Below, in pieces: positions 33,390 through 45,330 of a DNA stretch of 64,000 bases; position 1 is the first letter of the stretch, and each line of letters starts with the position of its first letter. The notes under the pieces were generated by a model. It was not told the origin of the DNA and made no database searches. It saw only the letters and a program-made list of their open reading frames with translations. Where the stretch lies: positions 248,615,010-248,679,009 of the forward strand of contig NC_092877.1 in the NCBI RefSeq assembly GCF_028372415.1. Reading direction: 5' to 3'. Both the position numbers and the translations under genes were made by a program. This DNA is from Notamacropus eugenii. Lineage: Eukaryota; Chordata; Mammalia; Diprotodontia; Macropodidae.

Positions 33390-35146
33390 TTTTTTTTCGT
33401 ATTTGGGGAGAGTTTATTTGGTCATTTAAGTACTTTGGGGGGTAGACTCAATTATTCTGAATTTTCATTCTTCTAAATCATAGCATGATAGGATGTCTGA
33501 TATCACAGTGAGCCAAGATTCAAAATTGAATCTTGTCTCCATCCAAAACCAGAAAGACCTTTTTCCCTTTCATTATAAATTGCTAGTAATGGCCTTGAGA
33601 ATAACCTAGCTGCTCCTCCAAAACTACAGAGGAATTAGAGACCCAGGAAGGAGAATTGTTTAATGTTACAAAAGTGATAAATGGGTAACCAGGATCCTCA
33701 ACTGAAATTCAGAGGTTTTCTTCCTACAAACCCCCTATCTCCTAGCTCAGACAGAAGGAATATAAGAAAGTCAGCATGCTTGAGAAGGCAAGGAGCTAGC
33801 TCTCCCTTCCCTCATCTATAACATCTGGAATTTCTTTGAGCCCTGATCCTTGTAATCCAAATAATTAAGGAATCAGCTGTCATGCTAAAACTGAATATCC
33901 AGATGCTGCTGGGGTCTTGGTAATCCAGGCACTCCACAGGGCTGAAGCACAGGCCCCCATCCTCAAAACTCTGATCTGACAGGGAAGCTGGACACTGGTC
34001 AAAGTGAGGCCCCATGCCAGGGGCAGGAAGGCAGCTGAGGGAAGAACCAGGGTCATTCAACTGGGACTCTGTGGGTGTGAGGGGCTGCACTCTAGACGCC
34101 CTAAAGGAAGCTGAAACTCTCATAGGGCACTGAAGAGGCAATGAAATCTGCTGGGGATGGAATGTAGGTCAGCACTTAGGAAGCAGAGCAGCAACAGAAG
34201 ACCCAAGCCTCATTGGATGAAGATGGATGAGCTCCCAGCAGCCCCCATTGCTGCCAGGGGTCCTGCAGTGCAGAGAGGGCTGCACTCCAGATGGATACCG
34301 ATGCTGAAGGAAGAGTGACTGAGCGAGCTGGAGCTCGGCAGCAGGGGCCTGGTGGTTCTGGCCCAGGCACTGCTCCACCTCGGTGTTGGGAGCTGCCCTT
34401 CTTGGATGGTGAGATCTTGAATGTTCCCCAATCTGCTAGCTGCTGCTGCTGCTACTGTTGACACTTCGCATGGTGATTCTTAAACCGTAACTGGTCTCTG
34501 GATTCTGGAAGGTTGTTTTTTCCTATCACATCCTCTAGCATGAAATTCAAGGTATCAGGTTGTGGCCAAAAGGCCTTCCAAGATGTCGAGTTGAGCCCCA
34601 GTAAATGTGGTCTGCATTGGGAGTTACTTCCCCGGTGTATCTGAGACACCAGAGGTGGTGCAGCCATGTAGAATCTCTAAGGCAGGTACCTTCAAGGTCA
34701 GTGCATTGACCAAACAGTGGGGTGGGGTGACTTGAGGTAAGAGGACATCATGTTCCCAGGACTAGGGACCCAGGGATCCAGATTGGAGAGATGGAGGGTG
34801 GCCAGTCAGGGCTGCTATAAACTACCCACGTCCAACAATCAAGAGAGAGAAGAGAAAAGGGTAGAGAGTAGAAGCCTTTCCCCAGTAAAAAAAAAAAAAA
34901 AAAAAAAAAGTCTGAGGATGGGAAAGAAACTAACACTCACACAGATCCAGAGACCAAAGGAGGAACAGGAAGTAGAGGGGCCTAGGGAGCTATATAAAAA
35001 GAAAAGAATGTTTCAGAGTCCTAGGGTGAGTCAGAGATATGAGGAGAAATTGGGATGGGATGAGCCAGAAGTCACACTGAGAAAGTCTCTGGAACAGAAA
35101 AGACACAAGGAGAAAAATTCAGAGATATGGAGGGAGAGACTCTCCC
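33390..35146 (-). pseudogene. OTX2: Processed pseudogene of an OTX-family homeobox gene (OTX2 likely)
   Basis: OTX2 is a paired-class K50 homeodomain transcription factor of head and eye development. On the minus strand: start ATGATG at 34751 (MMSSYLKSP, compare MMSYLKQPP), then TPGK and TTFTGAQLDILEGLL (homeodomain, 34625-34460). After a frameshift come NLPESRDQLRFKNHHAKC and a glutamine run (34459-34441), then SVSIWSAAL near 34290, PASLSDQS near 33975, ECLDYQDP near 33935 and LDYKDQ near 33860. The stop is at 33816-33818. The 936 bases fit OTX2's 289 codons. Homeodomain sequence is continuous where the parent has introns; AATAAA (33413-33418, minus) precedes an A8 tract at 33390-33397. Stops and frameshifts kill it. 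CRX is the alternative parent. The 5' limit is uncertain. Confidence 0.85.
34889..34909. repeat. A21 homopolymer
   Basis: An uninterrupted A run on the plus strand (T run on the pseudogene's strand), within what would be its 5'UTR. Confidence 0.95.
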
Positions 35147-35320
35147 TATGAAAAGAGCTGGTAATTCACTTTTCATATCATTTCCATAGGCAGAATCACA
35201 TCCATTTCTGATCTTGAATCTTTATTTTCAATAGTTCTTCTATGAGAAAATTAATCTGCTATCTAAAAAATGCATATATCATCTCATAAAAATAAAACTG
35301 ACTGTATTGTTTATTTTCTT
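35147..35320. other. Unassigned, ends with target site of the next element
   Basis: Short AT-rich stretch. TGTTTATTTTCTT at 35308-35320 is the left target duplication of the element that follows. Confidence 0.6.
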
Positions 35321-36147
35321 TTTTTGAATTTATTTATTTAACTTTTAACATTCATTTTGACAAAATTTTGGGTTCCAAATTATCTCCCCATTTCTCCCCT
35401 CCCCCTACCCCAAAACGTCAAGCATTCTAATTGCCCCTATCACAGATCTGCCCTCTCTTCTAACATCCCTCCCTTCCCTTGTTCCCATCTTCTTTTTTGA
35501 CCTGTAGGGCCAGATAACGTTCTATACCCCATTACCTGTATTTATTTCCTAGTAGTAAGAACAATACTCGGCAGTTGTTCCTAAGACTTTGACTTCCAAC
35601 TTCTTTTTATCCCTCCCTTCCCAACCATTCCCTTTGGGAAGCAAGCAATTCAATATAGGCCATATCTGTGTAGTTTTGCAAATGACTTCCATAGCAGTCG
35701 TGTTGTGCAAGACTAACTATATTTCCCTCCATCCTATCCTGTCCCGCATTGCTTCTGTTCTCTCTTTGGGTTCTGTCCCTCCCCAAGAGTGTTGACTTCA
35801 AATTGCTCCCTCCTCCCACTGCCCTCCCTTCCATCATTCCCTTCACCCTGCTTGTCCCCTTCTCCCCCACTTTCCTGTGCTGTAAGATAGGTTTTCATAC
35901 CAAAATGTGTGTGCATTTTCTTTCTTCCTTTAGTCGAATTGATGAGAGTAAGCTTCATGTTTGCTCTCACCTCTCCTCTTCTTCCCTCTACTGAAAAGTC
36001 TTTTGCTTGCCTCTTTTATGAGAGATAATTTGCCCCATTCCATTTCTCCTTTTCTCCTCCCAATATGTTTCTCTATCACCCCTTAATTTCATGTTTTTAA
36101 GATATGATCCCATCCTATTCAATTCACTTTGTACTCTCTGTCTCTCT

Positions 36148-36151
36148 GTGT

Positions 36152-36198
<47 letters not shown>
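36148..36198. repeat. (TG)n microsatellite
   Basis: A TG run of about 50 bases downstream of ORF1 in the element (CA on its own strand). Confidence 0.97.
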
Positions 36199-36200
<2 letters not shown>

Positions 36201-36339
36201 CCCACCAACTACCCAGATAGTGAAAAGTTTCAAGAGTTACAAATATTGTCTTTCCACGTAGGAATGTAAACATTTCAAATTTAGTAAGTCCCTTATGACT
36301 TCTCTTTACTGTTTGCCTTTTCATGCTTCTCTTCATTCT

Positions 36340-37437
36340 TGTGATTGAAAGTCTAATTTTCTTTTCATCAATTGGTCTTTTCATCAAGAATGCTTGAAAG
36401 TCCTCTATTTCACTGAAAGACAATTTTTTCCCCTGAAGTATTATACTCAGTTTTGCTGGGTAGGTGATTCTTGGTTTCAGTCCTAGTTCCTCTGACTTCT
36501 GGTATATCCTCTTCCATGCCCTTTGATCCCTTAATGTAGAATCTGCTAGATCTTGTGTTATCCTGATTGTATTTCCACAGTACTTGAATTGTTTCTTTCT
36601 AGCTGCTTGCAGTATTTTCTCCTTGACCTGGGAACTCTGAAATTTGGCCACAGTGTTCCTAGGAGTTTCTCTTTTTGGATCTCTTTCAGGAGGTGATCAG
36701 TGGATTCTTTCAATATTTATTTTACCCTCTGGTTCTAGAATATCAGGGCAGTTTCCCTTGATAATTTCATGAAAGATGATGTCTAGACTCTTTTTTTGAT
36801 CATGGCTTTCAGGTAGTCCCATCATTTTTAAATTGTCTCTCCTGGATCTATTTTCCAGGTCATTTGTTTTTCCAATGAGATAGTTCACATTATATTCCAT
36901 ATTCTCATTCTTTTGGTTTTGTTTTGTGATTTCTTGGTTGCTCATAAAGTCATTAGCCTCCATCTGTTCCATTCTAATTTTGAAAGAACTATTTTCTTCA
37001 TTGAGCTTTTGAACCTCCTTTTCCATTTGGCTAATTCTGCTTTTGAAAGCATTCTTCTCCTCATTGGCTTTTTGAACCTCTTTTGCCAATTGAGTTAGCC
37101 TATTTTTCAAGGTGTTATTTTCTTCAGCATTTTTTTGGGTCTCCTTCAGCAAGGTGCTGACCCGCTTTTCATGCTTTTCTTGCAGCTCTCTCATTTCTCT
37201 TCCCAGTTTTTTCTCCACCTCTCTAACTTGATTTTCAAAATCCTTTTTGAGCTCTTCCATGAACTGAGCCCATTGAATATTTATTTTGGATGTTTGGGAT
37301 ACAGAAGCCTTGACTTTTATGTCTTTCCCTGATGGTAAGCATTGTTCTTCCTCATCTGAAAGGATGGGAGGAGATATCTGTTCACCAAGAAAGTAACCTT
37401 CTATGGTCTTATGTTTTTTTTTCCCTTTTTTGGGCAT
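36340..37437 (-). pseudogene. ORF1 of ORF1-only element, one stop before the C-terminal domain
   Basis: ATG at 37437 (MPKKGKK). The coiled coil (QVREVEKKLGREM, NTLKNRLTQLAKEVQKANEE, SRISQMEKEVQKLNEE) and RRM (TNDLENRSRRDNLKMMGL) are open for 246 codons to TGA at 36697-36699. The same frame then stays open through AKFQSSQVKEKILQAARKK and PRITYPAKLSIIL. The end is shifted around 36350. The TGA is at the position also affected at 6086, 10795 and 44721. Confidence 0.88.
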
Positions 37438-38222
37438 TTTCCCAACCAGTCACTTGACTTTTGGGTCCTTTGTCAAGAGTAGGGTATACTCTGGGAATCT
37501 GTGAGATCTCAGTTCCTCCAAAGTGGCACAATCAAGCCTGTACTGATCTGGACACATAGAAGGATTTTTATGCCCAGTATCTTAGTAGATACCTCTCTAC
37601 AGCCACTTGGCCTCCAATTCCCAAGTCAGCACTGGGGGCTGATTTTCAGATAAGCTGGATGGGAAGGGCCGCCATTCAGTGTGAGACAAAGACCAGCTAG
37701 GACAGAGCCTCCACCCAGGGTGGAGGCAAGACTCAGCTCTTCAATGCCCCCAGGGGTTTTTACACTCCAACAGTGGAGCTTCCATAAAGGCTGCTGGGCA
37801 GGCTCTGTGGCTGCTGCCTGCTGCTGGAGCTATGGGAAAGCCCTTCTCCCTTCCTGGCATGCTGATTAACCCCGTCACTGACCTTTGGTGCCTGTGGACC
37901 AAGGGATCTGAGACCTGCCACTGCGACAGGAGATTCTGCCTCCAAGGTGTCCTCCTCCCAGAGCCTAGTTGTGCCCTGCTGTTTGTACAAGGCTGGGCTG
38001 GGCTTTGCACTAGGCTCCACATCTGGCACAACTGACATTTCTGTGGGCCTTTCAGGTGACCATGGGCTGGAAATCTCCTCCACTGTGTTGTTCTCCACTT
38101 CTGCTGCTCCAGAATTTGTTGAGAGTCCCTCTCTATAGGTATTTTACGGGCTGTGGGGAGGACCCTGCGTAAGTGTGTCTTTCTACTCCTCCATCTTGGT
38201 TCTGCCCCCTGTTTATTTTCTT

Positions 38223-39775
38223 AATAGAGAGAAATTTTACCAAAAATTTTGTCAAATCTGTCAATTCATGTGTAATCCTCCAGATAATAATTCATTTTTA
38301 AATGAGTCTATAAATAGCAAAGCACAGACACACACGTAGTGAACATCTGTCTAAGTTTAATTTTCAAATGAAAATAAATGGGAGCCGTAGAATCTCATAA
38401 CGTTATGCTCCTAAGATCTGAACAATGGAAATTGCAGACATTCACTTATGAAAGTTATTTTCCATGCCATATTAATGACATCAGATCACTAATCCTGATC
38501 ACATGATCAGATAACAGCTCCTGAGTTCACTGCTGTAGATATCATCTCATTAACTGTGAATTTTAAACATCAATTTTTTTTTCATTTACTACACTCTTGG
38601 TTTCTCACTATTAGTGAAATTTAAGTCAAACTGAGTTTCAAATATCCATTGAGTATAGAGTACAGTTTGCATAAAATAAATAATACAATCCAGTTTGCAT
38701 ATTTGGTGTTAATCATGAAAACATAGATCTTTTCCTCTCTGCCACTCTACTACAACGCCAACATTTACTTTCATGTTGATTTCTGCACTTTATAAAGTCA
38801 CATGCACAATTATGAAGCAAGAGAAATATGTTTGGCACCTTTCACAATTGCGGTCAACACTCCAACAATCCATACGGAAAATTTTCCAGGCATCAGGTAG
38901 TACCCTCATAACACCAAAGTGCCATGCTAAGCTTTTGCCTTTCAGTACATTTTCTATCTTCTAGACATTTCCAGATACCTCCAACTTTGTACAGACCACT
39001 GCTGCCACCACATGTACATAATCCACACACATATATATACATACACACACACCTACACCTTTGTCATTTAATCTATTCATGACACCGTGAGGTCTTTGGC
39101 TTGTACTAATATGATAATCTAATGAACAAGTCTTTCATGGCTGATAAAGACTTAATGTTTCCCCAACTACTAACCTTCGGGATATTCTAATTCAGAGACT
39201 CCTAGCAACTCAATGTTAAATTGAGTTAATGTTAATGTTAAATATTATTGAAATGGAGATAAGCAACAGTGGCAAGAAATGGACTTTGTAGGGAAAGGAT
39301 TGATTCTTATTTGCCCTCAAATCATGTCTATGCTGACTATAAATATTGCCACCCTTTTCTGTGATTATGAAGACTACATGGTGCAAGGGGTGGATTGTAA
39401 GAAATGCCTTTTCTTCATTACTTTAATTTTCATAATAAAACTAATATAATTCTTTTCTATTTCTATCATTGTCCAATTTGACTCAATTCAACACAGTTAC
39501 TGAACATCTACTTAATGCATGACACTATACTATGATTTATGGGGAAATAAACAAGTAGAGCACTACTTCTGTCTTTAAAAAATTTTGTACTTTAAAGAAT
39601 GATTGAAACAGACAAACTTCCACACTTACTTAAAAAAGAGAAATAATTGGTGTACTGAAGCTTTCTTTTTTCTTTGTCAAGTAGTCATTTTATTTTTTAA
39701 AAAATTCAATAGGACTGAATCCCTACTTTGTACTTTGCTAGGTACTACGGGGGAAACAAAAGGCACAAGGTAAAA
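38223..39775. other. Mostly unassigned sequence
   Basis: No gene is recognised. A short (CA/TA)n patch lies at 39020-39055. Traces of L2/MIR wording are at 39485-39560 and 39710-39765 (CTACTTTGTACTTTGCTAGG). Confidence 0.4.
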
Positions 39776-40205
39776 TATAAGTTTCTCAGCATTTCACTGA
39801 AGTCCTCCATAATCTTGCTCCTTCCTGACTTTACTGATCAATTTCATTGCAGTCCCCTTCATGAACTCTATTTAAACAAACTTTTTCTCATGGTGTTTCC
39901 CTAATGAGCACTACATTTTCCCTTCAAAGCATTTGAACAGGCTGCCCCCAGCCACCTGCCTAGAATGCTCTTAATCTCACTAATCAACAGCAGACTTGTT
40001 TTCCTTTAATGCACACCCTAATTATTTTTGTAGTTTGTATTCTGTGAATTCATATATGTGATATTTTCTCCTGTAAGTCCCAACAGAACTTAAGCTCTCT
40101 GTTGTCAGATACTGTTCTCTTTCTCTCTTTGTATTTCCAGACGCCAAATACAATCTCTTCCACATAGCAGCTACTTAAGAAACATCTGTTAAATTAAATT
40201 TATCT
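39776..40205 (+). mobile_element. L2 LINE 3' end
   Basis: ORF tail-like blocks (CCTAGAATGCTCTTAATC near 39959) lead to CTGTAAGTCCCAACAGAACT, TTTGTATTTCCAGACGCC and a CACATAGCAGCTACTTAAGA end. The order is that of L2 3' sequence, strongly diverged. Confidence 0.65.
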
Positions 40206-40840
40206 GAAGTAAATGACTAACTTTATTCTTGACTAAGTATATGGTTGAAAAAAGAAGACTAGCATAATTTAAATAATTAGAAAACAGGTTAACAAAAAGT
40301 GTGTTAAATAGTATAAAAATATAAAGTACCATGGAATTTTAGATAAAAGTGAACTTAATAGCCTTTGTAATAATCATGAAATGTTTCTTTAATGAAGCGT
40401 GACTTTACTTGGGCCTAAAGTGGAGTCAAAAATCAGATACACAGAAAATAGAGACAGGACTATTCTTAAGCCATGAAGAAGATTTGAAGAGCACACAGAA
40501 TTTAACTAGATGTCTGAAGCCTTCACTGGGACAGAAATGCTGTCCTATATATAAATTGATACCATGTGCCATGGAGAATACTGTTTTTGCGTTAAAATAT
40601 CTGTCTTCATAAAAAGAATTATTTGAGTCATGTCCACTTTTTGTTATAATGTAGTAGGCTTTCTTATTAGAGCTCAATCATTGTATAAGCTATGCCCTCC
40701 TGGCTTAAGAGTGATTATCAATAGTAACTGTTGCTTTTTTCCTCCCAGCCTGATGTCTTCATTTTTTTTTTCTTTTTTTGCCTCATTAAAGCGACCATTC
40801 CTTGGCTACTTCTTAAACAGGCCTATTCACTGAATAGGCA
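40206..40840. other. Unassigned sequence
   Basis: AT-rich. I see no gene or known repeat. Confidence 0.4.
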
Positions 40841-41110
40841 TTACCTCATCCTAAGTGAGTAGCTGAATAGACCTTGGCTTAAAGGGGCCAAGGTCTCTCT
40901 CTCAGTGTGTCCTGGGTCATCTCCAGTCATCCTGATGAATATCTATCTGGTCACTGGATTGAGATGGCTCTGGAGGAGAAGTGAGGCTGGTGACCTTGTA
41001 CAGTCCTCCCTCACTCAAAACAAAGTCAAATGCAAGTCATGTCATCATTTCTATGATGGAATAGTCTTCTTTGGCTACGAAGGTCGAACAAAGTAACAAC
41101 AGTATAAGCT
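40841..41110 (+). mobile_element. SINE with RTE-like tail (second head type)
   Basis: The head CCTCATCCTAAGTGAGTAGC and AGACCTTGGCTTAAAGG leads to TCCTGGGTCATCTCCAGTCA, GGCTCTGGAGGAGAAGTGAG, CCTCCCTCACTCAAAACAAA and the end CTTCTTTGGCTACGAAGGTC plus AACAACAG. Complete and plus-oriented. Confidence 0.82.
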
Positions 41111-41738
41111 ATGTCAAAGATAGGGAAAGGTTTTCCATTCAGAGAACACAAGATGGGAAGAGACATAAAGAGTAAAGTAACTATTATGTTTGAGGGTAAT
41201 AAAAGGAAACTAACCCAACTTGATATCTGATTTACATCCACCTATCCAACTCGTATACATACATACATATATACATACATACCTATGGTTTATAGAAAAA
41301 TGAAAGAAAGAAAATTGAAAAGAGGAATGTATACTCAAAAAACTATGAAGATTAAATTGTATGTATGCCAGTATTAACAATTTTGTATTCATCTGCCTTT
41401 ACTAGTCCTTCTTTTAAAAATGTAAGTTGGTTTATGTGTTTACTGTACATCTATTGCTGTGTCTTTAAGACCCGTTTTATTTCTCTTCAGAATAACTTTT
41501 CTTTGCTCCTTGAGAATTTTATTCTTGTGAGCATTCTCCCAAGTCCTTCCAATTAGGATTTCCCTTGTACAGTTTTAATCAATGAGACACTAAATTTATT
41601 TTCTCTGAAATTTATGAATCTTGGTGTCCAAAAATCAAGGTGGCTTATCAAATTACATTGAGTTTCCTTTTCTTATTAGTCTGTACATTCCCCCATCCCA
41701 TACCTTCCGCTAGCCAAGGCTTACATAATTTCATCTTG

Positions 41739-41820
41739 GAAACACATAATTTCCTTTTTCGTATGAACCAGATCATATGTAACACATAACTTCCTTCATG
41801 GTATGAAACAGACCCTATGT
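41739..41820. repeat. Imperfect tandem duplication, about 41-bp unit
   Basis: AAACACATAATTTCC followed by GTATGAACCAGATCATATGT recurs as AACACATAACTTCC followed by GTATGAAACAGACCCTATGT. Confidence 0.75.
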
Positions 41821-42763
41821 AGAACATATCTTTTTTGGTTCCTCTGCCACTTCAAGAAGGAAGTGACAATAAAGCAAGTCAAGGAATTATTAGTTAGTCT
41901 TCTCTGGGTAGAGAGAAAACTCCAGGAGACAGAAGAAAAATTGAAGTTCTCAATAATATATGTGCCAAGTTTCTGATTTATTTCCAATTTCATCATCTAT
42001 TTTATTTTACAATTACAATAATATAATTTCTGTTTATTTCTCTCTTGAAGTTCACCCAAATGCTCTTTTCCATATTTTTCTCATCAGTAGTTGGGTTCCA
42101 ATTAGTTTAAATAATGAAAACTATGAAGTATTGGCATGCTCTAATTTGCTCTATTTGAAGTCTTAACTATATGAAACATGAAATTTGGTTTCAGCCCAGT
42201 GGAAATAGGCAGTGTGAAATCAAGTTATTTGATATCTTCACAGGAATAATTCATTTTTCACAGGAATCAGAACCAGTCCCTGAACCCATACCATTATTCC
42301 TTTCCTGGATAGTGTCCTGTTTATGTAAAACAAAAGCTTCCATGCTCAACAAAGTATGGGTACGTACAAAGAACCAGAACATTCTTAGGAGCTTGTCATT
42401 TCCCCTGTGAAAGGAGCAAATGGAGCAAAAAAATGCTTCAACTGACCCTAAATATCAACCAGAACAAGATAACATTCTCTGAAGATACTTAAACTAAGGT
42501 TTCCATGCTGGCTGGGTGTGATTCAGTTGACTCTATGTCCACGTAAATTTTATGTCCTTGAAGAGCAAGTGTCACCCAACTGGATTTCCCTAAAGATGAA
42601 TAATTTATAAACTATTTATAAATAAATAATAAATAATCACTGAGAGCTTATTGGTAATAGAGGGGAAGCCACTTCTTTCAGAGAACATTTATATCAATTA
42701 TTGCATTAGCCATCAAGAGAATTAACAAAAGTTTTATTTTTTCACTTCTCAAATGTAGGCATA

Positions 42764-42797
<34 letters not shown>
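42764..42797. repeat. (CA)n microsatellite
   Basis: A CA run of about 34 bases. Confidence 0.96.
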
Positions 42798-42799
<2 letters not shown>

Positions 42800-42999
42800 C
42801 TGGAGATAGATTCTTTCTGAAGAAGGACTCAGGGCTTCCATCTCTGATTCTATGGACTATACTCTTACTCTAATATTCCTTAATCTTCCATTGGTGAGGA
42901 TGTCCTATACCCTTTATTTTGTGGAAATAATGACTCAGAAACCTCATTTTCTGAACTTAGCCATGATGGATCCACTCACAAACCTCATTACTCTGTCCT

Positions 43000-43110
43000 C
43001 TTTCCCTTTTCTTTTATGTATAGTCTTTCCTTATTAGAATGTAAGTTCCTTGAGGAAAGAGACACTTGGCCTAATAAAGACTTGTTGAATGATTCATGAT
43101 GGAGATATAT
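43000..43110 (+). mobile_element. L2 LINE 3' fragment
   Basis: ATTAGAATGTAAGTTCCTTG and AGACTTGTTGAATGATTC fit the L2 3' end; the middle is deleted. Confidence 0.55.
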
Positions 43111-43986
43111 AAAACAGAGTGAGTAGCATCTTTGCAATCGACTTCTCCTGATTTAAAAAAAAAAATGATAGGGAGCAGAGCCAAGATGGCAAAGTAGAAA
43201 GACACACATACACAGGCTCTCCCCATACAGCCCATAAAATACCTGTAGACAGGGACTCTCAACAAATTTTGGAGCAGCAGAAGTGGAGAACAACTGAGTG
43301 GAGGAGATTTCCAGCCCAGGATGACCTGAAAGGCCCACGGAAACGTTGGTTGCACTAGACACAAAGCAGAGGCCAGTCCAGCCTTGGCTGCCCTGTGCAG
43401 CAACTCTGGGAGGAGGACACCTCGGGGTGGAATCTCCAGTCGCAGTATTGCTGAATTCCCCAGTCTTAGTAGCAGTGGTCCGCAGATCGCTCAACCCACA
43501 GCGCCAAAGGTCAGAGACAGGGTTTTTTCAGCTGGCCAGGAAAGGAGAAGGGTCTTCCCATAGCTCCTGCCCGAAGCAGTGGTCACAGAGGCCACATCTG
43601 CAGGTGGGAGCAGTTCCCACAGCAGCCCAGACAGCAGCCTGAATCCATTGTTGGAGCGTGAAAACCCCTGGGAGCACTGAGGAGATAAATATTACCTCAG
43701 CCCTTTGTAGAGGCCCTCAAGGAACTGATTTTTATCTCACGCTGAATGGCAGTCCTGCCCATCCAGCTTATCTGAAAATCAGCCCCCAGTGCTGACTTAG
43801 CAGAACCAGAGACCAGGTGGCTGTGGAGAGTTAACTGCTAAGATTTTGGGCACAAAAATCTCTTCCTTTTCCCAGACCAGTGTAAACACTTAGTTGTGCC
43901 ACCTTGGAGAAGCTGAGATCTTACAGATTCCCACAATATACCCTACTCTTGACAAAAGACCCAAAATTCAAGTAACCGGTTGGGAA

Positions 43987-45097
43987 AAATGCCCAAAAAA
44001 GGGAAAAAATAAGACTATAGCAGATTACTTTCTTGGTGAACAGATATCTTCTCCCATCCTTTCAGATGAGGAAGAACAATGCTTACCATCAAGGAAAGAC
44101 ATTAAGTCAAGGCTTCTATATCCCAAACATCCAAAATAAATATTCAGTTCTCTCAGTCCATGGAAGAGCTCAAAAAGGATTTTGAAAATCAAGTAAGAGA
44201 GGTGGAGGAAAAACTGGGAAGAGAAATGAGAGATATGCAAAAAAAGCATGAAAAGCTGGTCAACACCTTGCTAAAGGAGACCCAAAAAAGTGCAGAAGAA
44301 AATAACACCTTGAAAAATAGGCTAACTCAATTGGCAAAAGAGGTTCAAAAAGCCAATGAGGAGAAGAATGCTTTCAAAAGCAGAATTAGCCAAATGGAAA
44401 AGGAGGTTCAAAAGCTCACTGAAGAAAAAACTTCTTTCAAAATTAGAATGGAACAGATGGAGGCTAATGACTTTATGAGAAACCAAGAAATCACAAAACA
44501 AAACCAAAAGAATGAGAAAATGGAATATAATGTGAACTATCTCATTGGAAAAACAAATGACCTGGAAAATAGGTCCAGGAGAGACAATTTAAAAATTATA
44601 GGACTACCTGAAAACCATGATCAAAAAAAGAGTCTAGACATCATCTTTCATGAAATTATCAAGGAAAACTGCTCTGATATTCTAGAACGAGGGGGCAAAA
44701 TGAATATTGAAAGAATCCACTGATTACCGCCTGAAAGAGATCCAAAAAGAGAAACTCCTAGGAACATTGTGGCGAAATTCCAGAGTTCCCAGGTCATGGA
44801 GAAAATATTGCAAGCAGCTAGAAAAAACCAATTCAAGTACTGTGGAAATACAATCAGGACAACATAAGATCTAGCAGCTTCAATATTAAGAGAGTGAAGG
44901 GCATGGAATATGATATTCCAGGAGCTAAAGGAACTGGGACTTAAACCAAGCATTACCTACCCAGCAAAAGTGAGTATAATACTTCAGGGGAAAAATGGTC
45001 TTTCAATGAAATAGAGAACTTTCAAGCATTCTTGATGGAAAGACCAGGGCTGAAAAGAAAATTTGACTTTCAAATACAAGAATCAAGAGAAGCATAA
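43987..45097 (+). pseudogene. ORF1 of ORF1-only element, broken
   Basis: The start MPKKGKK is shifted by one extra base near 43990, so the ATG frame ends after seven codons. From 44160 the coiled coil (MEELKKDFENQVREVEEKLG) and RRM (NDLENRSRRDNLKIIGLPEN) are open for 187 codons to TGA at 44721-44723. The frame then reads on through RDPKRETPRNIVAKFQSSQV to a TAA at about 44868. Confidence 0.87.
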
Positions 45098-45227
45098 AAA
45101 GGTAAACAGCAAAGAGAAATCATAAGGGACTTACTAAAACTGAGCTATTTACATTCCTACATAGAAAAACAATATTTGTAACTCTTGAAACTTTCTTTCA
45201 CTATCTGGGTAGTTGGTGGGATTAAAC

Positions 45228-45277
45228 ACACATACACACACACACACACACACATACACACACAGAGCAAGAGAGAC

Positions 45278-45312
<35 letters not shown>

Positions 45313-45330
45313 GAGACAGACCGAGACAGA
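45228..45330. repeat. (CA)n(GA)n(GACA)n compound microsatellite
   Basis: CA units, then GAGA, then CAGA units to about 45330. It lies at the element position homologous to 28640, 36148 and 57740. Confidence 0.95.

Larger units (their letters stand above)
35321..38209 (-). mobile_element. Full-length ORF1-only L1 derivative
   Basis: The element is 2.89 kb with target duplication TGTTTATTTTCTT at 35308-35320 and 38210-38222. The 5' end carries GGGGGCAGAACCAAGATGGA. Order: 5'UTR (38209-37438), ORF1 (37437 to about 36340), spacer with TG/CA microsatellite, ORF2 ATG at 35732, the same deletion junction, then 3'UTR and A-rich end near 35321-35345. The 5'UTR type matches the copies at 27797 and 43171. 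Confidence 0.9.
41111..42999. other. Mostly unassigned sequence with small repeats
   Basis: A (TACA)n patch lies at 41252-41285 and a two-copy tandem duplication at about 41739-41820. A CA run is at 42764-42797. No gene is recognised. Confidence 0.45.

Noticed and set aside
34750..35151. Plus-strand frame of 133 codons with a lysine run
   Set aside because: The lysine run is only an A21 homopolymer, and the region is antisense to the OTX-type pseudogene 5' part.
36697..36699. Recurrent TGA as a selenocysteine codon
   Set aside because: No reason to expect selenocysteine in ORF1p and no SECIS-like hairpin was noticed; CpG decay is simpler.
41630..41950. Possible LTR (AATAAAGC near 41869, short tandem duplication upstream)
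   Set aside because: No TG/CA ends, no target duplication and no second copy in the window.
45228..45330. CRISPR-like or satellite array
   Set aside because: Units are 2-4 bases without spacers; a microsatellite.
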